This document shows positions 17,548 to 26,708 of a stretch of 64,000 bases of DNA, piece by piece; position 1 is the first letter of the stretch; each line of letters opens with the position of its first letter. The DNA lies in assembly GCA_031430035.1 (NCBI GenBank), contig JANPAS010000083.1, positions 43,370-107,369 of the forward strand. Direction: 5' to 3'. The notes under the pieces were generated by a model. That model was not told the DNA's origin. It did no database searches and worked only from the letters and a program-made list of their open reading frames with translations. The position numbers and the translations under genes are program-made. This DNA comes from JASGCK01 sp031430035. GTDB taxonomy: Bacteria > Pseudomonadota > Gammaproteobacteria > Burkholderiales > Burkholderiaceae_C.

Positions 17548-18936
17548 ATGGCTGGACATGAATTTTCCCGGAGCCCACAGAAGGTTCCGTTTGTAAGCAC
17601 CGAACATCGCACTATCAAGACAGCGATTCCTGCTCCCGGCACCGAGCAGATACTCGCCACTCTGGATTGCTACGAATCGCGTTCCATGCATGGCCAGTTC
17701 CCGCTGATCTGGGACCGTGCGGTGGATTCCAGCGTGTTCGATATCGCCGGCAATCGCTGGATCGATTTCACGTCGACGATTTTTGTCGCCAATGTGGGCC
17801 ACTCCAACCCCAGGGTAACGGCCGCCATGCAGGCGATGATGGATGCCCCGATCTACAGTTGCTATGCCTACCCAAACATTAAACGCGCCGAATACCTGAA
17901 GAAGCTGATCGAATTCGCCGGCCCTCCGTTCGAAAAGGCTTTCCTGCTGTCAGCCGGAACCGAAGCCACCGAGGCCGCGCTGAAACTGATACGCATGCAT
18001 GGCCAGAAAATCGGCAAGCGCCGCGGCGGCATCGTCTGCATTGAGGGCAACTGGCATGGCCGCACCATGGGTGCGCAAATGATGAGCAGCAACCTGACCC
18101 AGCGCGAATGGATCGGCTTCCAAGATCAGGATATCCATCACATTCCGTTCCCGTATGCTTGGGCCTTGAACGGGACTAGTCCGGAAGCCTTCCTCGAAGC
18201 GGGCCTGGCGCGTCTAGCCGCATCGGGAATCGACATCGAAAAGGATGTGTCGGGCTTCATGCTGGAAACCTTCCAGGGCTGGGGCGCTGTGTTCTATCCG
18301 AAGGAGTTTGTCCAGGCCATCGAAAAAGTGTGCCGTAAACACAATATCTTGCTCGCCTTTGATGAAATGCAGGCGGGATTCGGCCGCACGGGCCGCCGCT
18401 TCGGGTTTGAGCATTACGAAGTCACACCGGACCTGATCGCTTGCGGCAAAGGCATGGGCGGCGGTGTTTCCCTCTCCGGCGTGCTTGGCCGTGCAGAAGT
18501 CATGGATTTGCCGGATATCGGCAACATGAGCAGTACCCACTCCGCCAATCCGCTGGTCTGCGCTGCGGGCCTGGCGGTAATCGAGGAACTGGAACAGCGC
18601 GACCTCGTCAGCGAGGCGGCTCGCAAGGGAGAGATGCTGTTCGATGCCTTGACCGCGCTGCAGCAGCGTTTCCCTGACCGCATTTCCGCATTGCTTGGCA
18701 AGGGCTTGATTGCTGCCGTACTGTTCCGTTCCCCTGTCACTGGCGCCGCCGATGGAGCCTTTACCAGCCGGGTCGCCGAGCGCTGCATGCAAAAGGGCTT
18801 GCTGGTGGTGCATACTGGGCGAGAGTCGATCAAGATCGGCCCGCCACTGACCATCGCCGATCAAGCCTTGATGGAAGGTGTCGACGTACTGGGCGAGGCG
18901 ATCACTGAAATCAGTGCGGAAGTGAACGCAGAATGA
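17548..18936 (+). CDS. Class III PLP-dependent aminotransferase
   Basis: 462 residues. SAGTEATEAALKLIRMHG binds the cofactor phosphate, LLAFDEMQAGFGRTGR contains the Asp that contacts the PLP ring nitrogen, and ACGKGMGGGVSLSG the Schiff-base Lys. Class III enzymes (GABA, ornithine, glutamate-1-semialdehyde types) aminate terminal aldehydes or move amino groups. Its place between a CMP-ulosonate synthetase and a VOC protein suggests amination of a terminal carbon of a sugar. That role is inferred. It differs from the DegT-type aminotransferases normally used on NDP-keto sugars. Confidence 0.88.
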   Translation: MAGHEFSRSPQKVPFVSTEHRTIKTAIPAPGTEQILATLDCYESRSMHGQFPLIWDRAVDSSVFDIAGNRWIDFTSTIFVANVGHSNPRVTAAMQAMMDAPIYSCYAYPNIKRAEYLKKLIEFAGPPFEKAFLLSAGTEATEAALKLIRMHGQKIGKRRGGIVCIEGNWHGRTMGAQMMSSNLTQREWIGFQDQDIHHIPFPYAWALNGTSPEAFLEAGLARLAASGIDIEKDVSGFMLETFQGWGAVFYPKEFVQAIEKVCRKHNILLAFDEMQAGFGRTGRRFGFEHYEVTPDLIACGKGMGGGVSLSGVLGRAEVMDLPDIGNMSSTHSANPLVCAAGLAVIEELEQRDLVSEAARKGEMLFDALTALQQRFPDRISALLGKGLIAAVLFRSPVTGAADGAFTSRVAERCMQKGLLVVHTGRESIKIGPPLTIADQALMEGVDVLGEAITEISAEVNAE

Positions 18937-19370
18937 TTAGCGCGATCCGGCATACCGGCCTGGTGGTAGCCGACCTTGAACGGGCGCTGCACTTTTGGTG
19001 CGATGCGCTCGGCTTCAAGGTGGTCAGGCAGATGGAAGAGTCGGGACCCCATATCGACGCCATGATGGGCCTGCACGATGTCCGTGTGACCACCGCCAAA
19101 CTGGCGGCGCCCGACGGCAACCTGATCGAGCTATTGCAGTTTCACTCCCATCCCGACCGGCCGCAGTGGGACGGCGCACCGTATTCGACCGGGTTCACCC
19201 ATATCGCCCTGACGGTAGAAGACCTTGACGCACTGGTCGGCAAACTTGCGCCCCTAGGAGTCACTTTCCCGGCACCGCCGCAATATTCACCTGACGGTGG
19301 CGTCAAGGTGATTTATGCTAGAGGCCCCGAGGGGGTCCTCCTCGAACTCGTCGAAATATTGACCAAATGA
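18933..19370 (+). CDS. VOC-family (glyoxalase/dioxygenase fold) protein
   Basis: 145 residues with two beta-alpha-beta-beta-beta units: IRHTGLVVADLERALHFWCD at the N-terminus and GFTHIALTVEDLDALVGKL in the second half. The end ARGPEGVLLELVEIL supplies the final metal-binding Glu. Likely metal ligands are His and Glu in each half. VOC proteins include epimerases, lyases and dioxygenases, so the reaction is open; an epimerase or isomerase step in the ulosonate module is plausible. It overlaps both neighbours by four bases. Confidence 0.8.
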   Translation: MISAIRHTGLVVADLERALHFWCDALGFKVVRQMEESGPHIDAMMGLHDVRVTTAKLAAPDGNLIELLQFHSHPDRPQWDGAPYSTGFTHIALTVEDLDALVGKLAPLGVTFPAPPQYSPDGGVKVIYARGPEGVLLELVEILTK

Positions 19371-20347
19371 ACCAGACAACTCACCAGAAACCCCAACAGA
19401 GTACGACAGCCTGTCCTCTCTGCGCATCGGAAAAGAGCGAAATCCTTGTCCAACAGCTGCGACGTGGCTATGGCATGGCGCGCTATTGCCCTGCCTGTGA
19501 TCATGGCTACTTGGTCCAGGAACAGGCCGTGGACGCCAAGGAGTATTACGGCGAACTGTATCGTCAAGAGTATTCCCATAATGCCGAGGCGGCAGCGACC
19601 CATGCCCGGGAAATATTCCGGGTTTACAAGAACTATCAGCAGGATCGCTTGCATCATATTCTACCCCTCTTGACTGCCAGTTCGCGGCTGTTAGAAGTTG
19701 GTGCCTCCGCAGGACAATTCCTGAGTCATATCAAGCACAAGGTTGGGGAGGTAAATGCCATCGAGCTCGACAAAGCCTGCTGCGCCTTCCTGGGCAGCGA
19801 TCTCGGCATCGATGCGGATGTGGAATTCCTGGAAAACTCGCGCTTTGCCGACCAAACCTACGACGTGGTCTGTGCTTTTCAGGTGATAGAGCATGTCGAG
19901 CAGCCTGTGGCGTTCCTCAAAACCCTCCAGCGGGTCACGAAGAAGGGCGGGACAATCTTCATCGAGGCTCCCAATCTGCGCGATCCCCTGCTATCGGTGT
20001 GGGACGTGCCGACATATCGTAAATTTTTTTATCACAGCGCCCATCTCCATTACTTTACGGAGGCCTCCTTGACCAAGGTGGCACGAGATGCCGGTTTTCG
20101 CGCCGATCAGATAGAAATCAGTTTTACTCAGGACTACAACGTCCTGAATCATCTTCACTGGATCATGAACGATGGCCCCCAATCCGATTGCCATGTGGGC
20201 CTGAGTGAAATAAACCTGCGCGGCCCCAATCAAGAAATCGCGACTTGGTTAACCGAAGAAATGAGAGACGTGAATTGCCGCTACATTGCCAAGCTGGTGG
20301 CGGCGAAATGCACCTCCAACATGCTGATGAAATTGCACTATGAATAA
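19367..20347 (+). CDS. Class I SAM-dependent methyltransferase with N-terminal zinc finger
   Basis: 326 residues. CPLCASE (about 16) and CPACDHGY (about 41) form a four-Cys zinc site. The methyltransferase core starts with LLEVGASAGQFLSHIK and continues to VVCAFQVIEHVEQPVAFLK, then GGTIFIEAPNLRDPL. This architecture is common for sugar methyltransferases in polysaccharide loci; C- or O-methylation cannot be told apart here. It overlaps the following isomerase gene by eight bases. Confidence 0.82.
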   Translation: MNQTTHQKPQQSTTACPLCASEKSEILVQQLRRGYGMARYCPACDHGYLVQEQAVDAKEYYGELYRQEYSHNAEAAATHAREIFRVYKNYQQDRLHHILPLLTASSRLLEVGASAGQFLSHIKHKVGEVNAIELDKACCAFLGSDLGIDADVEFLENSRFADQTYDVVCAFQVIEHVEQPVAFLKTLQRVTKKGGTIFIEAPNLRDPLLSVWDVPTYRKFFYHSAHLHYFTEASLTKVARDAGFRADQIEISFTQDYNVLNHLHWIMNDGPQSDCHVGLSEINLRGPNQEIATWLTEEMRDVNCRYIAKLVAAKCTSNMLMKLHYE

Positions 20348-21173
20348 CAAAATCGGTTTCATGCAAGGACGCCTCTCCCCCTTGGTGGACGGGAAAATAC
20401 AGGCCTTCCCCTGGGATACTTGGCAGCAGGAGTTTCCCGCGGCTCAGAGTTTGGGGCTGGGCCTGATGGAATGGACCTTGGATCAGGATCGGCTCTATCA
20501 GAATCCCCTGCTGACGCCCCAAGGCCAGCAGGAGATTCGCCGCCTGTGTCAGGCACATAGGCTGACCATTCCTTCGCTGACTGGGGACTGCTTCATGCAG
20601 GCCCCGTTCTGGAAAGCTGAACATCCTGTAAAGGCAGGCCTCGAGGCGAATTTCATCGCCATAGCCCGCGCCTGCGCTGCGGTCGGTATTGAAATGATCG
20701 TCGTGCCACTGGTTGACAACGGCAAGCTTGAAAATGATCAACAGGAGGATGCGCTGGTCGCCTTCATGCTGGATCAGGCAGACCTGTTTCAGAAGCTCCG
20801 CCTGCGCATCATTTTCGAAAGCGATTTCGTCCCGGATAATCTCGCACGCTTCATCGACCGCCTGCCAGCCGAAACCTTTGGTGTTAACTACGACATCGGT
20901 AACAGTGCGGCATTGGGATTCAATCCCGAGGCAGAATTCGCGGCATATGCTCCCCGTATCATGAATGTGCATATCAAAGACAGGATCCGTGGCGGAACCA
21001 CAGTCGCTCTGGGCAGTGGCAATGCCGACTTCCCGGCGGTCTTTAGTCTGCTACGAGACGCTGCCTACGGCGGTTACTTCATCATGCAAACTGCCCGTGC
21101 TGAAAATGGCGACCATGCCGGTGCCCTGAGTCGGTACATCGGTCAAATCGAGACTTGGACGAAAGGGCTCTGA
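20340..21173 (+). CDS. Sugar phosphate isomerase/epimerase, TIM-barrel family
   Basis: 277 residues of the AP-endonuclease-2/xylose-isomerase-like barrel. Metal-ligand candidates are Glu in LMEWTLD, Glu in IIFESDF, Asp and Asn in VNYDIGNSAALG, and His in MNVHIKDRIRGG. Such proteins isomerise or epimerise sugars and inositols. It belongs to the same broad fold as the C-terminal domain of the NeuB fusion at 14329, so the module has two such barrels. Substrate unknown. Only one base separates it from the SDR gene downstream. Confidence 0.8.
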   Translation: MNNKIGFMQGRLSPLVDGKIQAFPWDTWQQEFPAAQSLGLGLMEWTLDQDRLYQNPLLTPQGQQEIRRLCQAHRLTIPSLTGDCFMQAPFWKAEHPVKAGLEANFIAIARACAAVGIEMIVVPLVDNGKLENDQQEDALVAFMLDQADLFQKLRLRIIFESDFVPDNLARFIDRLPAETFGVNYDIGNSAALGFNPEAEFAAYAPRIMNVHIKDRIRGGTTVALGSGNADFPAVFSLLRDAAYGGYFIMQTARAENGDHAGALSRYIGQIETWTKGL

Positions 21174-21174
21174 T

Positions 21175-21936
21175 ATGCAACTTCAGTTGCAAGGGAAATC
21201 TGTTCTGGTCACTGGCTCATCCAAGGGGATCGGCCGAGCCATCGCCGAGGCGTTTCTGGCTGAGGGTGCCGAAGTCGCATTCAATGGACGCAATGCCGAG
21301 GACCTTAAGCGTGTCATCGCAGACCAGATCGAGGGCAAAGCTATAGCCGTCGATGGCGATGTAAGCAAACCGCACGGTGCTCGTGAAGTAGTCAACGGTG
21401 TGCTCTCGGCATTTGGGAAGCTTGACGTACTGGTTTGCAATGTCGGCAGCGGTCGGTCAGTGCCTCCGGGCCTAGAGACTCATCAGGAGTGGTTGAAGAT
21501 TTTTGAGCAAAATCTGTGGAGCGCAACTAATATGGTCGAAGCCGCAAAGCATGCACTCATCAAAACCAAAGGTACGATAGTTTGTATTTCTTCTATTTGC
21601 GGTCAAGAGGTCATACTGGGGGCGCCCGTCACCTACTCATCTGCAAAAGCGGCCCTCAACGCGTATGTTCGCGGCATTGCTCGGCCGCTGGGGCAAGACG
21701 GCGTGAGAATCAATGCCATCGCCCCCGGCAATGTCCTGTTCGAGAACTCTGTCTGGCAAAGAAAGATCAACGAGGATGCCGCTGCTGTCAAGCAGATGCT
21801 GGCGCGCGATGTGGCCCTGTCAAAGCTTGGTACGCCCCAGGATGTCGCCAATCTTGCGCTATGGCTGGCGTCTCCTGCGGCATCGTTTTGCACCGGCAGC
21901 ATATTTGTCACGGACGGCGGGCAAGTCCGAAGTTAA
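21175..21936 (+). CDS. Classical SDR oxidoreductase (first of a pair)
   Basis: 253 residues. VTGSSKGIGRAIAEAF is the NAD(P) motif, CNVGSG replaces the usual NNAG, ISSICG has the catalytic Ser and YSSAKAALN the Tyr and Lys. FVTDGGQ ends the protein as is usual. It probably oxidises or reduces a sugar carbonyl in the ulosonate module. The start ATG has AAAGGG upstream within the previous gene. Confidence 0.85.
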   Translation: MQLQLQGKSVLVTGSSKGIGRAIAEAFLAEGAEVAFNGRNAEDLKRVIADQIEGKAIAVDGDVSKPHGAREVVNGVLSAFGKLDVLVCNVGSGRSVPPGLETHQEWLKIFEQNLWSATNMVEAAKHALIKTKGTIVCISSICGQEVILGAPVTYSSAKAALNAYVRGIARPLGQDGVRINAIAPGNVLFENSVWQRKINEDAAAVKQMLARDVALSKLGTPQDVANLALWLASPAASFCTGSIFVTDGGQVRS

Positions 21937-21955
21937 GAAACAGATAAGGTGAAAG

Positions 21956-22789
21956 ATGGCTTTTGAGAAATTCGATCTGACCGGCAAGACCGCCCTAATT
22001 ACCGGCGCGGCCGGCTTGCTGGGCATGGAGCACGCGGCGGCGCTGTTAGAGAGCGGCGCGACGGTGGTGCTGACTGACATGAGCGCCACAGCGCTTGACG
22101 CTGCAGCGCAACGCTTGAGTGAACGCCATGACCGCGCGCGGATCCTGACCACGGTGATGGATGTGACCGATCCAGCGGCCATAGGTGCTGTAGCGAAAAT
22201 GCTGTCCGGACGAGGTTTGCGCGTGGACATTCTGGTCAACAACGCAGCCATCGACCCCAAGGTTAAGGGCGATCATGGAGTTGTGGAGACGTCGCGCCTT
22301 GAACACTTCCCCTTGGATCAATGGAATCTGCAGGTGGCCGTCGGTCTGACCGGTGCATTCCTGTGCAGCCAAGTCTTTGGCAGCGCGATGTCCCAAGACG
22401 GAAAAGGGGGGGTCATCCTGAACATCGCTTCTGATCTCTCGGTCTTCGCCCCCGACCAGCGGCTCTACCGCAAGGAGAGCTTGCCCGATGAGCTGCAACC
22501 CGTGAAGCCGGTGACCTATTCGGTGATTAAGGCCGGACTGATCGGATTGACCCGTTATCTGGCCACCTACTGGGCTGACAAGGGCGTGCGATGCAACGCT
22601 CTCTCACCCGGTGGTGTCTACAACGGCCAGGGAGACGAATTCGTCCAGCGGTTGACCTCGCTGATTCCGCTTGGGCGGATGGCCGACAAGGAGGAGTATC
22701 GGGCTGCGGTGCAGTTTCTCTGCTCGGATGCGTCTGCGTACATGAATGGCCAGAACATAGTCATGGATGGCGGTCGCAGTGTCCTGTAA
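21956..22789 (+). CDS. Classical SDR oxidoreductase (second of a pair)
   Basis: 277 residues. ITGAAGLLGMEHAAALLESG binds the cofactor, VNNAAIDPKV is the conserved Asn region, NIASDLS has the Ser and YSVIKAGLIGLTRYLA the Tyr/Lys. SPGGVYNGQ and VMDGGRSVL close the domain. It resembles SDRs found in nonulosonate gene sets (PtmA-like), but that assignment is tentative. AAGGTGAAAG precedes the ATG. It ends the densely packed module; the next gene begins 51 bases later. Confidence 0.85.
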   Translation: MAFEKFDLTGKTALITGAAGLLGMEHAAALLESGATVVLTDMSATALDAAAQRLSERHDRARILTTVMDVTDPAAIGAVAKMLSGRGLRVDILVNNAAIDPKVKGDHGVVETSRLEHFPLDQWNLQVAVGLTGAFLCSQVFGSAMSQDGKGGVILNIASDLSVFAPDQRLYRKESLPDELQPVKPVTYSVIKAGLIGLTRYLATYWADKGVRCNALSPGGVYNGQGDEFVQRLTSLIPLGRMADKEEYRAAVQFLCSDASAYMNGQNIVMDGGRSVL

Positions 22790-22840
22790 AGAAATGATGT
22801 GGACTGGCCCTGCTCCTAGACGCAAGGCCAGACCCGCACT

Positions 22841-23791
22841 ATGAGCCTTCTTTACGGCATAGGCAGCGTACTGATGCTGCATCGGGTACGTCCTGATTCC
22901 ATGGATGACTTCTGCCCGAACCGCGATATGGCCGTCAGCCCGGAATTCCTCGAACGTTTGATTGGCGACGCGCAGCAGCGCGGCCATACCTTTGTCAGTC
23001 TTGATCGGATCTGTGATGCATTACAACGAGGTACAGTGAGCAAGCTCTTGGCACTAACGTTCGACGACGGCTACAGGGACAATCTCACTGTCGCCTACCC
23101 TATCCTCAAACGGCTGGGCATCCCTTTCACGATCTACGTCACCACGTCGTTTCCTGATGGCGAAGCGATCCTCTGGTGGTATGCCATCGAACAGATGCTG
23201 CAGCAAAATGAGCAGATCGCGCTGGCGGATGACAGCGTGCTGCCCTGCCGCACGAGCCAAGAAAAGCTGGATGCCTTTGTCTCTTTGCGGCAGTCGATCA
23301 TGGCGCTGCCCCGTGACGGGCTCGGCGACAGGGTCAATGCGATATTCGAGCGGGTGAATTTCGACTGGCGGCAAATGTGTGCGGAGGAGGCCTTGAGCTG
23401 GGACGATCTTCGCGAACTGGCACGGGATCCCCTGGTGACCATCGGCGCGCATACCGTGAGTCACCCGGTCCTGTCCGCGCTGTCCCCGGAACAGGTCTGC
23501 GCCGAAATGCGCGATAGCCGGGAGCGCATCGAGGCCCACATTGGCGCCCCTGTCACGCACTTTTGTTACCCCTTCGGCAGCCGTAACGAAGTTGGCACCC
23601 GTGAATTTGAACTGGCGCAAGAGCTTGGTTTTAAGACAGCCACCACGACCCGCTGGGGCAATATTTTCCCGAAACACCGCAAGCACCTGCACGGGCTGCC
23701 GCGGGTTGCGCTGACCAATGCCTTTGATTGGAACGATTTTCGTCGCCAGTCGCTCAGGCGTTTCGCGCGCGGACGCGTGGTTACCGTATGA
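22841..23791 (+). CDS. NodB-type polysaccharide deacetylase family protein
   Basis: 316 residues. LALTFDDGYRDN carries the catalytic and metal Asp pair, GAHTVSHPVLS the two metal His residues, and FCYPFGSRNEVG the third conserved motif. There is no signal peptide, so it is probably cytoplasmic and acts on an N-acetyl (or other N-acyl) group of a nucleotide or lipid-linked sugar rather than on exported polymer. It overlaps the downstream glycosyltransferase gene by four bases. Confidence 0.87.
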   Translation: MSLLYGIGSVLMLHRVRPDSMDDFCPNRDMAVSPEFLERLIGDAQQRGHTFVSLDRICDALQRGTVSKLLALTFDDGYRDNLTVAYPILKRLGIPFTIYVTTSFPDGEAILWWYAIEQMLQQNEQIALADDSVLPCRTSQEKLDAFVSLRQSIMALPRDGLGDRVNAIFERVNFDWRQMCAEEALSWDDLRELARDPLVTIGAHTVSHPVLSALSPEQVCAEMRDSRERIEAHIGAPVTHFCYPFGSRNEVGTREFELAQELGFKTATTTRWGNIFPKHRKHLHGLPRVALTNAFDWNDFRRQSLRRFARGRVVTV

Positions 23792-25050
23792 AAATTGCAA
23801 TGCTCAACACCTTCGACAGCGGCGGTGGCGCAGCCCGCTCTGCCTATCGCTTGCACCAAGGACTCTTGCAAAAAGGGGTGGCGTCACGCTTCGTGACCCA
23901 ATACAACCAGCAGCGCAACCCCGATATCGTTTGTGGCACCACGCGGTTTCAGAAGCTGGTGGCGTTGCTGCGCCCGTTGGCCGACATGATTCCGATGAAG
24001 ATGTACCGGCACCGGGACATGCGGCTGCCGTTTTCCACGGCCTACGTGCCCGTAGCGCGACGGGTTAAGGATGTTGTAGCGCAAGCTGATGTGCTGCACT
24101 TGCACTGGGTCGTCCACGGCTTCATCAATATCCAGTTCCTGCGCCAGGCGCATCGACCTATCGTCTGGACCATGCATGACTCCTGGACTTTCACCGGCGG
24201 CTGCCATCTGCCGGCGGATTGCCGCCGTTACCAGCAGACCTGTGGCAGTTGCCCGCAATTGGCCTCCGCGCGCGAGGCCGACCTGACGCGCCTGAATTGG
24301 CATTGCAAGCAGCGCGCGTGGAAAGACTTGGACATCATCTTCGTCACGCCGAGCAACTGGATGGCAGAGTGCGCCCGCAGCAGCAGCCTGCTTGCCGGTC
24401 GCCGCGTCGAAGTCATTCCAAACGGCATCGATACCGATGTCTTCAAGCCGGCGGACCGCGCGGTATGTCGGCGCATGATGAACCTGCCTACCGATAGGCA
24501 CCTGATCCTGTTCGGGGCGATGGGCGCCATCACGGACGAAAACAAGGGCTTTGCCCTGCTGCGCCAGGCACTGGCCGCATTGCCGCGCCAGGTAGCCGGC
24601 AAGGACTGCATGCTGGTGGTATTTGGCGCGCAACGGCTCGACCTGCCGGACTTGGATATCGAAGTGCGTTTCATTGGCACCTTGACTGACGATATCGCAC
24701 TGTCGGTGCTGTATTGCGCAGCCGATGTGATGGTGGTTCCGTCCATGCAGGAAAACTTGCCCAACACGATCATGGAGCCGATGGCTTGCGGTACGGCCGT
24801 AGTGGCATTTCGCACCGGTGGCATTCCCGATCTGGTCGAGCATCGCCAGACCGGCTATCTGGCTGAGCCTTTTGATACGGCAGACCTGGCGCGGGGGATT
24901 ACGTGGACATTGGAGCAGTCGGCACTGGATTCCAGTCTAGGGAAAAGTGCGCGAGAAAAAGTCGAGCGGGAGTTTGCCATCGACGTGGTATCGGCTCGTT
25001 ACATGAAGCTGTATGCAGAATTGACTGGAGGCGCAGATGGTCGCAAGTAG
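23788..25050 (+). CDS. Glycosyltransferase family 4
   Basis: 420 residues from ATG 23788 (ATGA overlap with the deacetylase). The GT-B N-domain has FDSGGGAARSAYRLHQGL. A middle insert contains WTFTGGCHLPADC and CGSCP, a Cys-rich feature of a WcaC-like subgroup. The C-domain shows VIPNGIDTDVFKP and the EX7E motif in QENLPNTIMEPMACG. It adds one sugar to the lipid-linked repeat unit on the cytoplasmic side; donor and acceptor are unknown. It overlaps the next gene by 14 bases. Confidence 0.88.
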   Translation: MKIAMLNTFDSGGGAARSAYRLHQGLLQKGVASRFVTQYNQQRNPDIVCGTTRFQKLVALLRPLADMIPMKMYRHRDMRLPFSTAYVPVARRVKDVVAQADVLHLHWVVHGFINIQFLRQAHRPIVWTMHDSWTFTGGCHLPADCRRYQQTCGSCPQLASAREADLTRLNWHCKQRAWKDLDIIFVTPSNWMAECARSSSLLAGRRVEVIPNGIDTDVFKPADRAVCRRMMNLPTDRHLILFGAMGAITDENKGFALLRQALAALPRQVAGKDCMLVVFGAQRLDLPDLDIEVRFIGTLTDDIALSVLYCAADVMVVPSMQENLPNTIMEPMACGTAVVAFRTGGIPDLVEHRQTGYLAEPFDTADLARGITWTLEQSALDSSLGKSAREKVEREFAIDVVSARYMKLYAELTGGADGRK

Positions 25051-25747
25051 AGCTCGTGCATTCGTCAGGCGCATCCTAACTAGGCAATTGACCAGCAGGC
25101 TGGAATTCGAGGATGCCATTGCAGTGACCCCGATCTCCGATGTGTTCGGTCTAGATCGGGGAACGCCGCTGGACAGGGTTTTCATCAATCGCTTTCTTCA
25201 GCAAAACAGGGAAATTATCCGCGGCGACTGCCTTGAAGTGGAGGAGCCTGCCTACACACGAAAATTCGGCCAGCCCGGCCATGTCGCCCATGCGCTCAAG
25301 TTCACGGCCACCCCAGGCGGGGCAGGACAGAATGATGTCGTGGCTGATCTGACCCAGCCGCAGTCAGTGCCGGAAGCGAAATTCGACACATTTATCTGCA
25401 CCCAGACCCTGAATTTCATCTTCGATCTCGACCCAGTAATCGCCTCTATCCACAAGCTGCTGAAGCCCGGTGGGCACGCGCTGATTACGGTAGCGGGCAT
25501 CTCCCAGATTTCCCGCTATGATTACGAGCGCTGGGGGGATTTCTGGCGCTTTACCGATCAGTCGTTGCAAAAGCTGCTGGTTCGGCAGTTTTCCAAGGAA
25601 AACTGCATGCTCACCACGTATGGGAATGTTGCCACCAGTTGTTTATTCCTTCAGGGCGTGTCCTTTGAAGACATTTCTGACAAAAAAATACTCGATTTAA
25701 ACGATCAAAATTATCAGATGATCGTTTGTGCTGTTGTCAAAAAATAA
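25037..25747 (+). CDS. SAM-dependent methyltransferase-like protein
   Basis: 236 residues. The glycine-rich SAM motif is poor at the expected place (GDCLEVEEPAYTRKFG). FDTFICTQTLNFIFDLDPVI and LLKPGGHALITVAGI fit motifs IV-VI of class I methyltransferases. YERWGDFWRFTDQSLQKLL is typical of sugar or glycan methyltransferases in LPS loci. Start ATG 25037 overlaps the glycosyltransferase end; the GGAGG just upstream suits it. Confidence 0.72.
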   Translation: MVASRARAFVRRILTRQLTSRLEFEDAIAVTPISDVFGLDRGTPLDRVFINRFLQQNREIIRGDCLEVEEPAYTRKFGQPGHVAHALKFTATPGGAGQNDVVADLTQPQSVPEAKFDTFICTQTLNFIFDLDPVIASIHKLLKPGGHALITVAGISQISRYDYERWGDFWRFTDQSLQKLLVRQFSKENCMLTTYGNVATSCLFLQGVSFEDISDKKILDLNDQNYQMIVCAVVKK

Positions 25748-25757
25748 TATTTATTTA

Positions 25758-26708
25758 ATGAAAATTTCCATTTACGACACGACTATTTGTGATGACAACC
25801 TTGGCAACCAGATCATCATGGATGCCATAAACCCTGTCATCGATAAAATTTTCCGTGATGCCTTCATCATTAAACTCCAATACCTCGAGAAATTCGGCGA
25901 TATGTCCCATCGTCATATTCGCGAGTCGAAATATACATTCTTCGGCGGCACAAATGCCTTAAGTTCAACGATGAATCGGTATTCTCAAATGGGTTTCAAC
26001 TTGGCCGATACAACCCGTATTAATAACGTGGTGCTCGTTGGGGTTGGTTGGTGGCAGTATCAGAAAAAACCAAACTTTTATACTCGTTACCTGCTAAAAC
26101 GAATTCTCCATCCTGATGCTATTCACTCAGTCCGTGATGAATATACGAAAGATTACCTGCAAAACATTGGGATTAAGAACGTTGTCAATACATCTTGCCC
26201 GACTGTTTGGAATCTCAACAAGAAACATTGCGAAAATATCCCCGCTCACAAGAGCCGTAAAGCCGTGTGCAGCCTAACTGATTATCACCAAGACCCAGTT
26301 TCTGATGCTGCCTTTTTGAGGCTGGTGATCGAAAGATATGAAAAATGCTTTCTATGGTTGCAAGGTGCGGGAGATCGCGAATACTTCGACTCCCTTGACC
26401 TTCCTGCTGGCGCAATCGAGCTGATACCCCCAAAATTGAGCGCCTATGATCAATTGTTGATGTCGGAAGAAGTCGATTACATCGGGACTCGCCTTCACGC
26501 CGGCGTTCGCGCCCTCCAGCATCGCAGGCGTGCGCTTATTCTTGGTATCGATAACCGTGCACTGGAGATCGGTAAAAACATTGGTTTAAATGTCTGTGAC
26601 CGCAAGGACATTGGTGCAGTTTCTCGTTTCTGCAAGGGGGGTGAAGCCACCCTGCTGAGAATCCCGGAAGAAGAAATCCAGCGCTGGCAGCAGCAATTCG
26701 TCGAATAA
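25758..26708 (+). CDS. Polysaccharide pyruvyl transferase family protein
   Basis: 316 residues from ATG 25758. The GT-B-like fold of the CsaB/WcaK family is visible: YDTTICDDNLGNQIIMDAI at the N-terminus, FFGGTNAL, SVRDEYTKDYLQNIGI and, near the end, YIGTRLHAGVRALQHRRRALILGID, the family's most conserved stretch. Such enzymes add a ketal pyruvate to a sugar or are involved in related transfers. The sequence is lower in GC than its neighbours. The gene downstream begins directly after its stop. Confidence 0.85.
   Translation: MKISIYDTTICDDNLGNQIIMDAINPVIDKIFRDAFIIKLQYLEKFGDMSHRHIRESKYTFFGGTNALSSTMNRYSQMGFNLADTTRINNVVLVGVGWWQYQKKPNFYTRYLLKRILHPDAIHSVRDEYTKDYLQNIGIKNVVNTSCPTVWNLNKKHCENIPAHKSRKAVCSLTDYHQDPVSDAAFLRLVIERYEKCFLWLQGAGDREYFDSLDLPAGAIELIPPKLSAYDQLLMSEEVDYIGTRLHAGVRALQHRRRALILGIDNRALEIGKNIGLNVCDRKDIGAVSRFCKGGEATLLRIPEEEIQRWQQQFVE

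Noticed and set aside
23884..24843. Long minus-strand open frames opposite glycan genes
   Set aside because: These are antisense shadows caused by high third-position GC in the real plus-strand genes; they lack ribosome sites and recognisable motifs.
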